Shown in pieces: positions 1 to 11,426 of a stretch of 64,000 nt of DNA. Numbering within the stretch: position 1 is the first letter of the stretch; every line of letters begins with the position of its first letter. The position numbers and the translations under genes were made by a program. Below the pieces are notes generated by a model. That model saw only the letters and a program-made list of their open reading frames with translations. It had not been told where the DNA came from and made no database searches. Origin of the DNA: Diadema setosum (Eukaryota; Echinodermata; Echinoidea; Diadematoida; Diadematidae); contig NC_092685.1 of the NCBI RefSeq assembly GCF_964275005.1, positions 15,846,579 to 15,910,578 of the forward strand, written 5' to 3'.

Positions 1-442
1 GTTGCGAGATATGGAGAAACAAAGTGAAATTTTATTATTTTCACTTGACGTTTGACTTTTGACCTTTAACCTCATGACCCAAAACTCTCTCTGAAGAATC
101 CTCATTTAGCAATACATATATACACTAAGTTTCAGGAAAATACCTTCAGGCATTGCATAGATATGGGGGAAATAGTGAAATTTTGAGTATTTGACCTTGA
201 CCTTTTGACCTTTGACCTTGAGCATGTGCACCCAAAAGTTACCGGCACAACTTCGCCCACTCATACATATACATGGTAAGTTTCATTAGGATACCTCAAA
301 CAGTTTTTTAGTTATGCTGTCCACAAAAATTGATTACGAACAGATGGAAGGACGGACGGACGGAAGGACGGATGGACGGACGGACAGACGGACAACCCGA
401 AAACATAATGCCTCCGGCGACACTTCGTGGCGGAGGCATAAA
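1..442 (+). repeat. 3' part of a dispersed TGACCTTTGACC-type repeat
   Basis: The stretch carries repeated 'tgacctttgacc'-like phrases, then a short tandem of GACGGACG units (about 346-391), and ends in a hairpin-like 'cctccggcgaca ... ggcggaggcat'. The right edge of the window (63531-64000) begins a copy of what looks like the same family in the same orientation, opening with 'atgcctccgcc'. The left copy is therefore the 3' part and the right copy the 5' part. No coding capacity is visible. Confidence 0.6.
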
Positions 443-962
443 AACTAGAGAAGTACTCTGAGAGCACAGACCTCCGCCAAGCAGCTAATATCCACCAATG
501 ATCTTGTTCTTCCAAAGAGATCAGTGATTTCCACCCACATGTATGCATGCTGAAAATCGCCTGATATCCCAATATAGAAGCCTTTTAATTGTTATGTCAT
601 CGACTCCAGCTGCGCGACACACCTCGCCCTAGCAGAAACTAGAGCATGCACTTTATTTAGTGCAGAAACTAGAGCATACACTCTAATGCGCGCATGCAAA
701 TCTCAAAAAATGTGCAGCCTAAACTCTCAAGTTTATTGACCATGCTACAGACTCTGTACCAAAATATAAAAAATCCTTCATAAAATCCATAAAAATTCCC
801 AGATCACTACCAAAATTTAATCATCTGTCCCTTGTGTCATTCTCAACCTGTCCTGGAAGTTTCATCCAAATCTCTTCACAACTTTTTGAGTTATTTTGCT
901 CACAGACAAACAAACAAACACTGATGAAAACATTACCTCCTCCCTTGGCAGAGGTAGTAATA
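443..962 (+). repeat. Non-autonomous element, 'ctagag...gagagcacagacctccgcc' family, copy 1
   Basis: It opens with 'gagagcacagacctccgcc' and closes with 'attacctcctcccttggc' plus 'agaggtagtaat'. The same start and end phrases bracket 18695-19884 on the + strand and appear reversed at 20871-21203, so this is a dispersed family with at least three copies here. Internal shared phrases include 'aaatccataaaaattccc' and 'caactttttgagttattt'. There is no open frame worth reporting. Superfamily is not known to me. Confidence 0.65.
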
Positions 963-1626
963 AATAAACAAGGAGGTTCTTTGCCCTAGCACACATTGAT
1001 AAAATGTCTGCACTAGGGAAGGCATTTTGGCCACAGCCAAACAAACACTTATGCAACAAAATACAATGTAGGAGTATCCATCTTTCATTCTCGGTTGATC
1101 CTTGACAAAATTATAGAGCTGTCTAAGCTTTTGTAGAGTGAGGTCTTGACTCTTGAAAGAGGTTTGACATTCTCCACCATGGAACAATGCATCACAGAGG
1201 TCAAAGAGCAGGTATTGTGATAATCCATGCCATACCAAGATTAAGCACACTTTTCTACCACAGTATATCGTGCTAGGATATCTGTTGATGCTTCCAGTGA
1301 TAATTGTGCAGTATATCATTATCAGGCATTATTCTTATCAAATCCATCCGCTAAAGCTGCACATTGTTCTGTATTCAGCAAGTGATATCTTCTGTTTGTT
1401 TGGTGTTTTACAATACAGTGTTCAGAAGAGAGCAGCTAGTCTATCTTCTATACTGAATTCCCATCATTTCATGATTTCACTATGAGGAAGAATGTTGAAA
1501 GATATGTGGAAAAATCCTTCAAAAAGTCCTCACTCCATTTGTAAGAGGGTACATGAAAATGTATGTTATACAACACCTATTTAGAATGTAGCTATCCAAT
1601 TGGTCGATTACCCATCAAGTGACATT
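963..1626. other. Unassigned sequence
   Basis: Apart from the candidate minus-strand exon, this stretch shows only AT-rich sequence with no convincing gene, RNA or terminal repeat. Confidence 0.4.
1065..1254 (-). CDS. Candidate internal exon of an unrecognised gene
   Basis: On the - strand an open frame runs through a stretch whose translation looks coding: it begins near KVCLILVWHGLSQYLLFDL and ends near QPRMKDGYSYI, about 63 residues, leucine-rich and probably helical. A possible acceptor (...gtggtag|AAAAG) lies at 1254/1255 and a weak donor (gtattt) follows at 1064. Both splice sites are poor, with no good pyrimidine tract before the acceptor. I do not recognise the family. It lies downstream of the TMEM62-like exons on the same strand but does not resemble any part of TMEM62 I know. 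It could be a chance open frame; the main support is its protein-like composition. Confidence 0.25.
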
Positions 1627-2061
1627 AGGCCCATTCACAAACAACGAAAATCGAAATTTCAATCGCGATCCAAATTTCGATTTTTTTTTCGACCGTTTAT
1701 ACACAGGGAAAAATCGCACTTCGCAGCAAGGAAAGAACGATCAGTGGCCAAACTGCGCATGCGCGCATCTTGCATGACCGAAGACTGACCCCGCAGTCCC
1801 AATAGAGTTTCGCACGCGCTACGAACGATGGGACAAAAAATACCGATTTCCGAATCTCGATCGCGCTCACACACACGACGCTTGGCAAAATAATCGCGAT
1901 TATTCTGAAAAATCGCACTAATAGTGCGAGTTGGATCGCGATAAGGATCGCGGTAATTAGTGAGATTTTTCTGTCCACACTGGAAAAAATTTCGAAATTT
2001 TGATCGCGATAAGAAAATCGATTTTTAAATCGCACTTTTTCCCTTGTGTGTGAACGGGCCT
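1627..2061. mobile_element. Palindromic MITE with GGCCC...GGGCC ends
   Basis: The ends are imperfect inverted repeats: 'aggcccattcacaaacaa' on the left and the complement of 'ttgtgtgtgaacgggcct' on the right. They are flanked by TA on both sides, a likely TA target-site duplication. The inside is rich in 'aatcgcgat' and 'cgaaatttc' phrases repeated on both strands, so the whole 435 bp can fold back on itself. Open frames inside are by-products of the palindrome. It is a non-autonomous DNA transposon; the superfamily is not decided. Confidence 0.7.
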
Positions 2062-2402
2062 ATTTAGTGAAAGGTTCTATTGCATGCTCTGGCTGTCTCA
2101 GCGTGCAATTTTGGTTTAATCAAAATGTTCTATTGCACGCGCCCTGATGTCACAATAAACAAACATGTGCCGCGCGCACTCAACAACAAGCGCGCTTACA
2201 AACGCGTACTTTTGTCACTATTTTTTGTAAACAACTTCGTTTTGCATACGTATGTACACGTTAACATACACGGTGACTGCGACTGTGAGGCTACTCATTC
2301 ATCTTTCACGGAAAATGGTTGCCATTTCTGTGCTAAATTCAAGAATCTGTGAGTACCAAATTCGTTGACGTTCAAGGTGTTGTATAAAACAAATAGTGTA
2401 CC

Positions 2403-2556
2403 GGTATGGTCTTTACTCGTGCAATGGAACGAGATTTCGCACTCAGTGAAAGATGAGGCGCACTATTCAACTCGGCTTCGCCTCGATGAATAGAGCGCCT
2501 CTATCTTTCACCTCGTGCGAAATCTTGTACCATTGCACTCGTGACCATTCACTGTT
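2403..2556. repeat. Imperfect inverted repeat (snap-back)
   Basis: 'ctttactcgtgcaatgg' and 'gagatttcgcac' on the left are matched by the complement of 'gcgaaatcttgtaccattgc' and 'actcgtgaccattcac' on the right, around a short core ('ggcttcgcc'). It is probably the end of a larger palindromic element that includes the GC-rich 2070-2400 stretch. Confidence 0.55.
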
Positions 2557-2633
2557 TGTATATTATGAAATAACAAATATCATACAGTAATGTCATAAAT
2601 AATGCAAATTTCTCACAGCTGTGCCAAACATTT

Positions 2634-2902
2634 GGGCCCGAATTCACAGAGGTGGTACAATTGAAACCATGGTTTAAACCATGGACAATGACCGTAATTT
2701 TGTATGGCCTATTTCATTACGAAATCAGTCATTTCGATTACTGAATGTTAACATTTCATCGGCGAAATGGTCATTTTGTCGAAGAAATTACCATTTCGTG
2801 ACGAAATATGCCGTGAGACACTTGGCGCCCCATAAAATACTACGGTCTTTGTCCATGGTTTAAACCATGGTTTCAATTGTACCACCTTCATGAATTCGGG
2901 CC
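2634..2902. mobile_element. Short MITE with GGCCCGAATTCA ends
   Basis: Terminal inverted repeats of about 45 bp: GGCCCGAATTCA at 2635 and TGAATTCGGGCC ending at 2902. Each is followed inward by a 'ggtggtacaattgaaacc' type block and the self-complementary 'ccatggtttaaaccatgg'. The element is 269 bp, has no coding capacity, and the core repeats 'atttcg(t/a)' phrases. It is a clean MITE with little divergence between arms. Confidence 0.75.
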
Positions 2903-4017
2903 ATGGGGGTTACTGATGCACCTGTCCAAGGCAAGAGGCTCACGCATCAACCACATTAAATATCGATGCACAAGGTGACATAATTTCTAGGCTTATAAAA
3001 ATCAAATACTGAAGTATACACACATACTATTGTAGCTCTTGAAATAAAAATGAGAACATGACACACACACATACACACACACAAAATAATAATAATAAGA
3101 CAAATAAATGAAACTTTCTATGAGAGAAGATAAAGATAATTTTTTTACCATCATTTCACTACCAGGAGCTTTATCCCCCCCCCCCCCAAAAAAAAAAAAA
3201 AAAAAAAAATCAAGCTCAAATACTGGATGATGGAGCTTTTTAAAATACAGTGGGTGCAATTCTCAAAACATGTTTGTCACGAATTATCTTTCCTTTTCCT
3301 TGAATTTGTACACCATTGCACAATGAACAATGGTAACAAGCAATGAAACCTTACAAAATCATTTCTATCTCCTTTAACAGAAGGAGTAAAAACATAGGCC
3401 CTACACAATGACGTATAAAATGCAATATGGCATGCAGATCTCTTTTCAAAGAATTTCTGGTATTTCATTAAAAGATATGATTGTTCTGATTCAATTCTGG
3501 AGCTCTTACAACTCTAGATGCCAGGAATCTATTGATACTGTGTCTGCACGATTTTTGTATGACAAGACTTGGGACCATTATTTCCCCTTCTTTTAGGGGG
3601 AGGGGACATGGGAAGATGTGTGCAAAGAGACAGATTACCAACTTCTTCATTATATTTGTATACAAAATCAGAGGGAGAACAAAACTGTTGGAGTAGCACT
3701 AATTTCTTCAGTATAAAAGAAGAAAAGAGAAACATGAACATTTCTCTGAACATCACGGGTGTCTCTGCCTGATGGGGGAGGGGTAAGGGGGAGGAGGTTG
3801 GGAAAGTGGACCTACATGTAGGTCTTCTTATAATGTACCTATTTGTACACTGCTTCTTATACCTGATGGCTATATCAAAATATAATTGTACAATGTAGGA
3901 CAGCCGTACACTAACACACATAGTACAATTCATATCTCTGTAGACATAGAATCATAGATCATTGTTGTCAATATCAAAACATAAAGTGCATAGTATTTAA
4001 CTGGATTGCAGTCCCCA
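2903..4017. other. Unassigned sequence with homopolymer runs
   Basis: It holds a C run joined to an A run at 3175-3209 and AT-rich filler. No gene, RNA or terminal repeat was recognised. Small open frames here lack splice sites or protein-like composition. Confidence 0.4.
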
Positions 4018-4186
4018 GGGGCAGATCCAGGAATTCTGTAAAGGGGGGGGGGGGGGCGTGACTAATATTTCTGGTGCCACTTCCGGGTTTCATTTCATTT
4101 TTTTCTTTTTATTTCTTTTGTTTCTAACGAAAAATAAAGGGGGGGGGGCGTGCGCTGGTTGCGCCCCCCTCTGGATCCGCCACTGG
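4018..4186 (+). mobile_element. Non-autonomous element with 'ggatccgccactg' end, copy 1
   Basis: It begins 'gcagatccaggaattctg', has a G run, then 'tggtgccacttccgggtttc' and a T-rich stretch, and ends 'ctggatccgccactgg'. A copy in reverse orientation with the same order of blocks lies at 28610-28794. The ends are loosely inverted (GATCC/GGATC), as in a short MITE. Homopolymer G and T tracts differ in length between the copies. Confidence 0.65.
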
Positions 4187-4653
4187 TCTCACTTACAAGG
4201 TAGCCCCACTCCACACCCCCTCCCCATATGCACACACATGCCTACCTTTCTTGTATTTTAACCTACACTTCACCTTCTCACTAACACTTTCATCATTCCA
4301 GCCACCACAATGCCACAGATTTCCTGCTATAGTCACAGGAAGTCACAGGACTTTTTCTGTAAACCAAATACCTGGCCTGATAGTGTCTGTTGTTTGTGGT
4401 TAATGAGACCACATGACTGAAACAAAGTTTGCTGACCCTTGTATGACAAAAAATGTTTGTTCCTTTGTTGTTTTCAGAGTGCATTGTCAGTGATTGCAGA
4501 ACAAGTTGTTCTGGTTAAAGGGTGTGTACAGTTCTGGTTGAGGTGAGGTTTTAGCAAGGAGGTTTAAGAGATGGAGTTCCAACTGGCTGTAATTATTCAA
4601 ACAGTTGTCATTTTTCTATTGATGTACAAAAGAATTCCACAGGTGCATCTGTG

Positions 4654-5261
4654 CCTTTGGTGACGGGGTTTGATGCCGCCATCTTGCTGAGCAATCTGAA
4701 GATTCATTTTGAACGTTAACTTAATGTTGGCTATATTTTGCTTGTTTATCTATCAAATGAAACAAAATCTCACTTAATGATAAAGCTCATTAAACAAAGT
4801 TCAATCCCTTCAAAAAATATGTGCAAAAGTGTAAATCAGAGCTGTATCATGTGAAAGTGTTTAAAACTGTACCCTCCCGGAAAGCCGGTTTTATCACTTT
4901 TCCACTTATTTCCTCCAAATAAAACTGATATGGAATAATCTTCGAGTATAATTCTATATTAATAGATATATCAGATTAGTGGCCAGGCACGGCCAGTCGA
5001 GTAATTTTCATTTTCATTTCATCATTTTTTGCGCAATTTCTATTCGTGCATCCCCGTGTCTTTACCATTATATACCACCTATCTTTTATAAGTAGGGATG
5101 GCGAAAAGTAATTACCATCACAAAGACATATTTTCGTTAGAAAGTGGCTGATGATTATGCAATGAGGCATGAGTCAATTGTCTTCCTATCTGCGCGGCAG
5201 GTCCAGTTTGCCACATGCTTCAAATACTTTCGAGTGGCGGCATCAAACGTGACTTCAAAGG
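4654..5261. mobile_element. Element with 27-bp imperfect terminal inverted repeats
   Basis: The left end 'cctttggtgacggggtttga' followed by 'tgccgcca' matches the complement of the right end, which reads inward as 'cctttgaagtcacgtttga' followed by 'tgccgcca'. The 608-bp interior is AT-rich and non-coding. It is likely a non-autonomous DNA transposon; the family is unknown. Confidence 0.55.
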
Positions 5262-5570
5262 AAATACGACAGTTGTGACTCCATTCTCTTGAACCTCCTT
5301 GGTTTTAGCTTTTAAAGGGGCATAGTCCCGGTAGTGTAGGGGGCGCTGTTGATGATACTGCCGATCACTGTTAGGATTTATACGAAGATTACCGAAGTTG
5401 AGCTGTCATCAAGAGTAAAGTGCGTAGGTGTTGCTAAGTAACGTTGCCTTCGTTGTCTTCTCTGCGCAAAGCGTAAGCGCTAAAGAGGAGTCGATAGCGT
5501 AGGTCTCTATATGAAACTTGCGCCGTGCGCCCGCGTACGCATTTGACTAAAACACCGGGACCATGCACCT

Positions 5571-5955
5571 TTAAGGGATGGTACAGTATTGGTGGAGATG
5601 AGAATTGGGCTTTTAACTTTTTGCAAGATACCAAGAAAACACTTGATGTAGTACAGAACATACCATTTTAAGAGGAATTCAAAGTTTATTTGATGAAAAC
5701 TGGGTTTGGAATGACTGAAACATCTAAAAACAAGGTAAAACAAAGCGATCGTAATAAAGTGTGGGTCCCACACTTTATTAGAATCGCTCTTTTTGGATAT
5801 CTCAGCCATATCAAAACCAATTTTCATCAAAGAAACATTGAATTCCTCATAGAATTACATGCTTTTTCATATTTAATAAGAGGTTTCTCATTATCTCACC
5901 AAAAATGTTAGAAACCTGAAATTACGTCTCAACAAAAACTATACGATCCCTTTAA
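5571..5955. mobile_element. TTAA-flanked palindromic MITE, 'AGGGAT' family, copy A
   Basis: It is bounded by TTAA on both sides, with ends TTAAGGGATGGTAC and the complement of GATCCCTTTAA. Both halves carry 'tttgatgaaaa(t/c)(t/c)gg(t)tttgga' and 'aacaaagcgatc(g/c)taataaa' phrases in opposite orientation, centred on 'gtgggtcccac'. A second full copy is at 53471-53864 and a partial one at 5956-6484. TTAA target sites fit the piggyBac or Kolobok groups; which one cannot be decided without a transposase. Confidence 0.75.
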
Positions 5956-6484
5956 TGTTTTGGGAGATATTCAGAAACCACTCTATGAGATGTCAAAGAC
6001 CATGCAATTCTAAGGGGTATCAAAAGTTTATTTGATGAAAATCGGTTTTGAAATGGCCGAGATATCTAAAAACAAGGTGAAACAAAGAGATCCTAATAAA
6101 AGGCGTGGCCTGTCGCCTTTTATTATCATCACTTTTGTGGATATCTCAGCCATTCGAAAACCAATTTTCATCAAATAAACGTTGAATCCTTCTTAGAATT
6201 ACAATGTACATGGTCTTTCATATTTACTACTGTACGAGCTGAATCGCCTTTGAATTGCGAAAATAACAACACGCGAAAAAAAAAAACACGCAAACAACTA
6301 AGTTCAGTTAGACCCTCGCAACTGCGAAATTAACAACACACGAAAATGTCCTCCAAGTAGCAATTCGCGAAAATATCTGTACGCGAAAATTTCAGCTTGT
6401 ACAGTAAGAGGTTTCTTATTATCTCACTTACGTATGTTCAAAACATGAATCCCCACCTCAACCAGTACTGTACAGTCCCTTTAA
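5956..6484. mobile_element. Left-truncated third copy of the TTAA 'AGGGAT' MITE, interrupted
   Basis: It starts directly after copy A with no clean left end and shares the 'gtttatttgatgaaaatcgg' and 'aacaaagagatcctaataaa' blocks. It ends at 'cagtccctttaa' (TTAA at 6481). A different element (6228-6406) sits inside it. Its core reads 'ggcgtggcctgtcgcc' where the other copies read 'gtgggtcccac'. Confidence 0.65.
6228..6406. mobile_element. TACTGTAC-ended MITE nested inside the previous element
   Basis: Its ends are TACTGTACGAGCTGAA (6228) and the complement TTCAGCTTGTACAGTA (ending 6406). The interior is rich in 'cgcgaaaa' and 'aacaacacgcg'. The host element resumes right after it with 'agaggtttcttattatctca'. 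It belongs to the 'tactgta...cgcg' group also seen at 9833, 11214 and 19056. Confidence 0.7.
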
Positions 6485-6671
6485 CAGGTCAGAGTTGAAC
6501 ATGATTTATTTTCACAACCCTTATGGGCATATTCACTTGTCCAACTAAGTGGGGGGGTTTTTCCAATTTTCCTACTGAAATTTCTTTCTCCAATTTTCCA
6601 ACTGAAATTTCTTTCCCATCATGTGCAACAGTGTTTCTGTACAGAATAATCTAGTTAATCAAGGGCACTAA

Positions 6672-6673
<2 letters not shown>

Positions 6674-6760
<87 letters not shown>
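6674..6760 (+). repeat. (CA)n microsatellite
   Basis: An uninterrupted 87-bp AC/CA tract in the spacer of the inverted duplication. Confidence 0.95.
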
Positions 6761-6763
<3 letters not shown>

Positions 6764-7445
6764 TTTATGTACATAAGAGGTTTTATGTGATAATAGCACT
6801 GACTCAAAGCAAAAGTCTCCTAAGAGAACAATTAAGGGATATCAAAATGGCTACTTTGTGAGATATGGGGTATGGCACGATCAACTAGGGGTTTGAGCAT
6901 GTCACTGCAAAGTGCTCAAATTCTTGTGCAACATTTTCAAGAGCCAGCAACATGCTATGCAACATCCTTGAGTATTGGTGGCATGCTCAAAATAAAATGT
7001 AGTAAACATTATTGTGCAACACTTGAGAAACGAAAACCTGAAATACATGCCTAGATCCTGGCCAAGCTTCCCTGAAATTTCTTTCTACTTGGAGGACATT
7101 TTCGCGTGTTGTTAATTTTGCTGTTGCGAGGGTCTAACTGAACTTAGTTATTTGCGCGTTGTTTTTTTCGCGTGTTGTTATTTTCGCAATTCAAAGGCGA
7201 TTCAGCTCGTACAGTAGTAAATATGAAAGACCATGTACATTGTAATTCTAAGAAGGATTCAACGTTTATTTGATGAAAATTGGTTTTCGAATGGCTGAGA
7301 TATCCACAAAAGTGATAATAATAAAAGGCGACAGGCCACGCATTTTATTAGGATCTCTTTGTTTCACCTTGTTTTTGGATATCTCGGCCATTTCAAAACC
7401 GATTTTCATCAAATAAACTTTTGATACCCCTTAGAATTGCATGGT

Positions 7446-9832
7446 TCCCCCCCAAAAAAAACAAACAAACAAACACACAGTTGTGATCAAAACAACTACC
7501 TGTTCATAAAGTTTATCATTACAAACCAAAATCACAATCTCTGTTACCATTTGCATGAAACAGGATGATGAACAGATGTTATACTAGGAAAGCCAAATGC
7601 CTCCTTGGTAATGCCACTTTAATAGTCCCTGTTTACACCAACCGAAAGGCCGGCCTTTCGGTTGATGTAAACGCACTAAAATCAAAATGCGGTACCACAT
7701 GGGGTACCAAATTGCGGTACCAAATGGTGGCCCGAGACTACGTCAATGGGCCAACCTTTCACTGCCGTAAAGCAGATCCAAATGCACGGCCTGCCCTCTC
7801 AGGTATCTGTAGAAATTGCGCTGACGTCACGCACCGGTTCGGTTTCATTTTGTGTTCACTTCCATTGTGTCATTTTGTGCAGCTGGGACCTGCGTATAGA
7901 AAACCGGCTGCTGTCTCATTAATTTTTTAGATTATTTCCTTCTTGAAAGGTAAGAATAGATCTTTATCTAGATGTATGTATCCGACTTGTTTACCCTTAT
8001 TTTTACGATTAAAATTCTGTATTCAAACGTCAGAGTAATGTCGTCTCTACTAACAGAATACAATAAACCTTTCGTTTATAAAAGTCCCATCCGGGAGGGG
8101 ATATCTCTCCGAGGCCGCTGCTTGACAAGGCAGTGTAAACGCACAAAAATGTGAGTCCGAGGACCGCAAGGCGGGCCGGCCTTGGGCCCAAGGCCTGCCC
8201 GCCACTGTAAGTGGGGGTCTCACTGCAGGCATTATTTTCGTGTACAGATATTTTCACAAATGAGGTCACAGTCATTTTCGCGAGATGCTGTTTTCGCGAA
8301 TTGACACCAACGCTATGGTAAATGCACTATTCCCCCAGCATGGCGACATTTTCACGCACTGCTTTAATTCACAATTCAACTGTGATTCAAGAAATTTGCA
8401 AAAATAACAGCTTATACAGTAAATGTATGCTATCACAAGCCACTAGTTGGTATTCATGAGTTTAAAAGAATAACTTTATTACACAGAACACAAACAATTG
8501 TATAATGTATAATACCTGTTTATATCCCTAAGAGTAAACATAACTTATGAAGAGAGAATGGATGAAATAGGGGAGTTTCCCAAGCCAATGTGGAAATCAC
8601 TTGTCTATAGTACATCACATACAATGTACAGTGTACGAAACATCATCAAACTCCTACTTCACATATTTCAAGCAAACCTCCACCTCAGTGATCACTTCAC
8701 AAACTGTGGTATACAACTGTTACGAGATAGCTAAGCCTGTAACATTCTTCTACTGGCCATATAATGTGGTCAGCATACCAGTACATTTACTCTTCACATC
8801 TCATATCCCTAAAAAGAAAGAAAAAAAAAAGACTACCTGCACTAGATACTGTAGTTGGTCATCCATTGAAATCCAGATGATTAAATGGGAAGAATTTTGT
8901 TTGTTATCAGTGAAGAATTGTTAAAGATGTTGATCTCTTGAAAATTTCCCAAGTCTGAAAGAGGTCCGAGTCAGACCTACATTGTACCAATGTGGCAACA
9001 GATCAAATGCATTGTCTTCTATGTGGTTGTGGAAGGGCTTTTGCCTGAGTGCTGAATACTATTTTTCCACTCATATATTTTCAAAATGCAAAATATATGT
9101 TGAGTTTCTAAGGTTATATTCTGCAAAGTTCTTGATGAAAAGAAGTCCATCTGTATGTTTATTGTCATCAAGAACTTTGCAGAATTAACTATATCAAATC
9201 GCAATAAACCACTTAATCTCTGCATAATTGCTCCAGCTGGACCAAAACAATTTCACTCATTCTTGGGTGATGATTTGATACTACTGTTGAAACATACTTC
9301 ACACCACCATCTCCCTGAACAAAACTGACATTGCCGGGATGACTCAGCGGTGAAACTGAGATATATAATCCCGGTGTCATACAGTATATTAATGCATAAT
9401 ATATCATGATGGTATGATATATTGTTGTTCCTATTTGGCACGGTATTGTCTACACAATGGGCGGTTGTTAGCATTGATCTGATACCATAAATACCTTCAT
9501 TGCTCTGCATGGACATACATTTTATATGATAACTATCAAGCTGTAGTTCATTTGACTGAATCAACACAAAAGTGCAGTTGTGAGTCATCTCTCAGATTGT
9601 CCAGTCCTTCAATTCATATCACATGGTCAATGAGTTTTTGTACAGCAGTTGTTTATTCTATCTTCATTTTATCTTCTCACACTGAATACTTCCACTCTAT
9701 TCTCACATCTAATGTGCTGGTAATATTTACGTAAAGGTGCCTTTAACCCGTTGAGGATGGGCTGATTTGGCTACAACATGCATTTCCAATAGACACCTGT
9801 CCGAGTATACTCCGGACTCGTCCTCAACGAGT
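7446..9832. other. Unassigned sequence with GC-rich palindromes
   Basis: No gene is supported. A 42-bp near-perfect palindrome at 7631-7672 has the perfect core CCGAAAGGCCGGCCTTTCGG. A 32-bp palindrome at 8171-8202 has the core GGCCTTGGGCCCAAGGCC. Both sit near 'gtaaacgcac' phrases and may belong to one element (about 7625-8220). The stretch 8230-8430 has 'ttttcgcga' phrases and ends 'ttatacagta', probably a decayed relative of the TACTGTA MITEs. The rest is AT-rich and featureless. Confidence 0.45.
9118..9185. repeat. Perfect 21-bp hairpin
   Basis: The left arm (9118-9138, containing 'tgcaaagttcttgatga') and right arm (9165-9185, containing 'tcatcaagaactttgca') are exact complements separated by 26 bases. 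It could form a stable RNA hairpin if transcribed, but nothing nearby shows that it is. Confidence 0.6.
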
Positions 9833-10028
9833 TACTGTAAAAGTGGAAATTTTCGCGCATTTCGCGCAAACAGAAGCTAGCGCGAAAACAAAAGCACGCG
9901 AATATTTTTGCATGCCATACATTCCAGTAGTTGACGTCTTGATTCCGCGGAATTAAAAACACGCAAAACTCTTCTTACCTGGCCAAGCGCGAAAAATTAG
10001 TCGCGCGAAAATATCCACTTTTACAGTA
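9833..10028. mobile_element. TACTGTAAAA...TTTTACAGTA MITE
   Basis: It starts TACTGTAAAAGTGGAAATTT and ends with the complement 'atccacttttacagta'. Inside it is marked by CG-containing phrases ('ttcgcgc', 'gcgcgaaaa') that stand out from the AT-rich surroundings. It is 196 bp with no coding capacity. A diverged copy lies at 11214-11426. Confidence 0.75.
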
Positions 10029-11213
10029 AATGATGGATGGTTATGGACTTTCTATTTAGATGATTAAGTCATTGAATGGGTCCTCTTCTGGGGGTAGCTT
10101 AAAGTTGTACACCATGTTCAAATAGCTCTGAGATTACTTGATTGCACCATGAACATAGAATATTTCATTCTTAAGAAATCTCCTCACACCTTCTTTTTTT
10201 ATTGTGATACCTGTACGAAATAAAAAGAATGATAATAAGAAAAAATATTTTCCCTCTTTTGTCCAGGATGTCAAAATTGTACTTCTATTATACCTTGTTA
10301 ACTGTCAGGAATCAGCATAATGTACAGCCAACATATGATATTTATGTCACTCAGCTGCATGGAAAAAAAGAAGAAAATGTATCCATATCAATGGCACGAA
10401 ACAGTTACTATTTTTTTCAACAGAGTCTGTAACTTGTCATATTGTACAAAATGTACCTTCACTTTGCTACTGGTATCAACCGACTATAATGAATTATACA
10501 TACTGGCACATGTACTTGTAAGTAGTGTAAGTCTGTACAAACTTGGTAAATGGGCTTAATATATTATGTTTTATTTCAAGTACCGGTGCTACACGTCTCA
10601 TTACAGGGATGCCAACATCAAATAAAGAAGTGAGAAAGAGACATTTGTACGGGAGTGAGAGCAACCTAGGGGGGGGGGGGGAAGTCTACACACCATGGGG
10701 AGAGAGCTTCTGCATTTTTCATCACTAAGTGGTGTAATCAAGTGCATTACTTTGGGGACTGTATTTTGTGTCTGAATTAGGATTCAATTTATTCTGATCA
10801 AAAATTGCATAATTACCTATGAAGTACAGTGTATATTACATTTCTTTCTAGGGACGTGAACATGAAACATTTACATTTAGTACACTTGTCAGGTTTTCAG
10901 TGAAGGTACTGACATACATTTTTATTATCAGGGTTTTCTACTTGTAAAGACATGCATACTATGGGAGATTAACCTGAGCAGACGTGTGGAATATACTGTA
11001 CATAGGTGAGTCTTACACTCATTTCATTACACTTATTGGTACAGCCCTGCCATAGTCATCACCTTCATTTAATCAGAAACATTTCTATTTTTCATAAATC
11101 CTTGTTTAACATAATAGTAGTAGACTTTCATCAATTGCATTATATATATGAATACAATTGTACATGTATGTAGTGGACTTAGCTGTTGCTGTTGTGGTGC
11201 CAGTAGTACTGAT
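10029..11213. other. Unassigned AT-rich sequence
   Basis: No gene, RNA or repeat boundary was recognised. It holds one G run (about 10670-10681) and scattered 'tacatgta'-type words. Confidence 0.4.
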
Positions 11214-11426
11214 CACTGTAAAAGTGGAAATTTTCTCAGTGTTGAAATTTTCGTTTATTTTGCGCAACCAGAAATTAGTGCAAAAATAAAAGCATACAAA
11301 TATTTTTGCTTGCCATAATGTTCCAGTTTGATGTCTTGATTCCATGGAATTAAAAACATGTGAAACTCATCTTTATACCTGGCTGAGCATGAAAAAATTA
11401 TGTGAAAAATATCCACTTTCACAGTA
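11214..11426. mobile_element. Diverged TACTGTAAAA MITE
   Basis: The ends are ACTGTAAAAGTGGAAATTTT and the complement 'atccactttcacagta'. It shares internal blocks with 9833-10028 ('tatttttgc(a/t)tgccata', 'tgatgtcttgattcc') but has lost most CG dinucleotides, as expected of an older, methylation-decayed copy. Confidence 0.7.

Larger units (their letters stand above)
5999..7445. repeat. Large inverted duplication of a nested MITE segment
   Basis: Arm 1 (5999-6360) and arm 2 (7083-7445) are near-identical reverse complements of about 362 bp. Each arm starts in the TTAA MITE ('accatgcaattctaagg') and ends inside the nested MITE ('aaaatgtcctccaagtag'). The duplication therefore happened after the nested insertion and its ends do not match either element's ends. 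The 722-bp spacer holds the rest of the host element and a long (CA)n tract. Confidence 0.75.

Noticed and set aside
1697-2035. 112-aa minus-strand frame
   Set aside because: It lies wholly inside a palindromic MITE, and the opposite strand is open as well.
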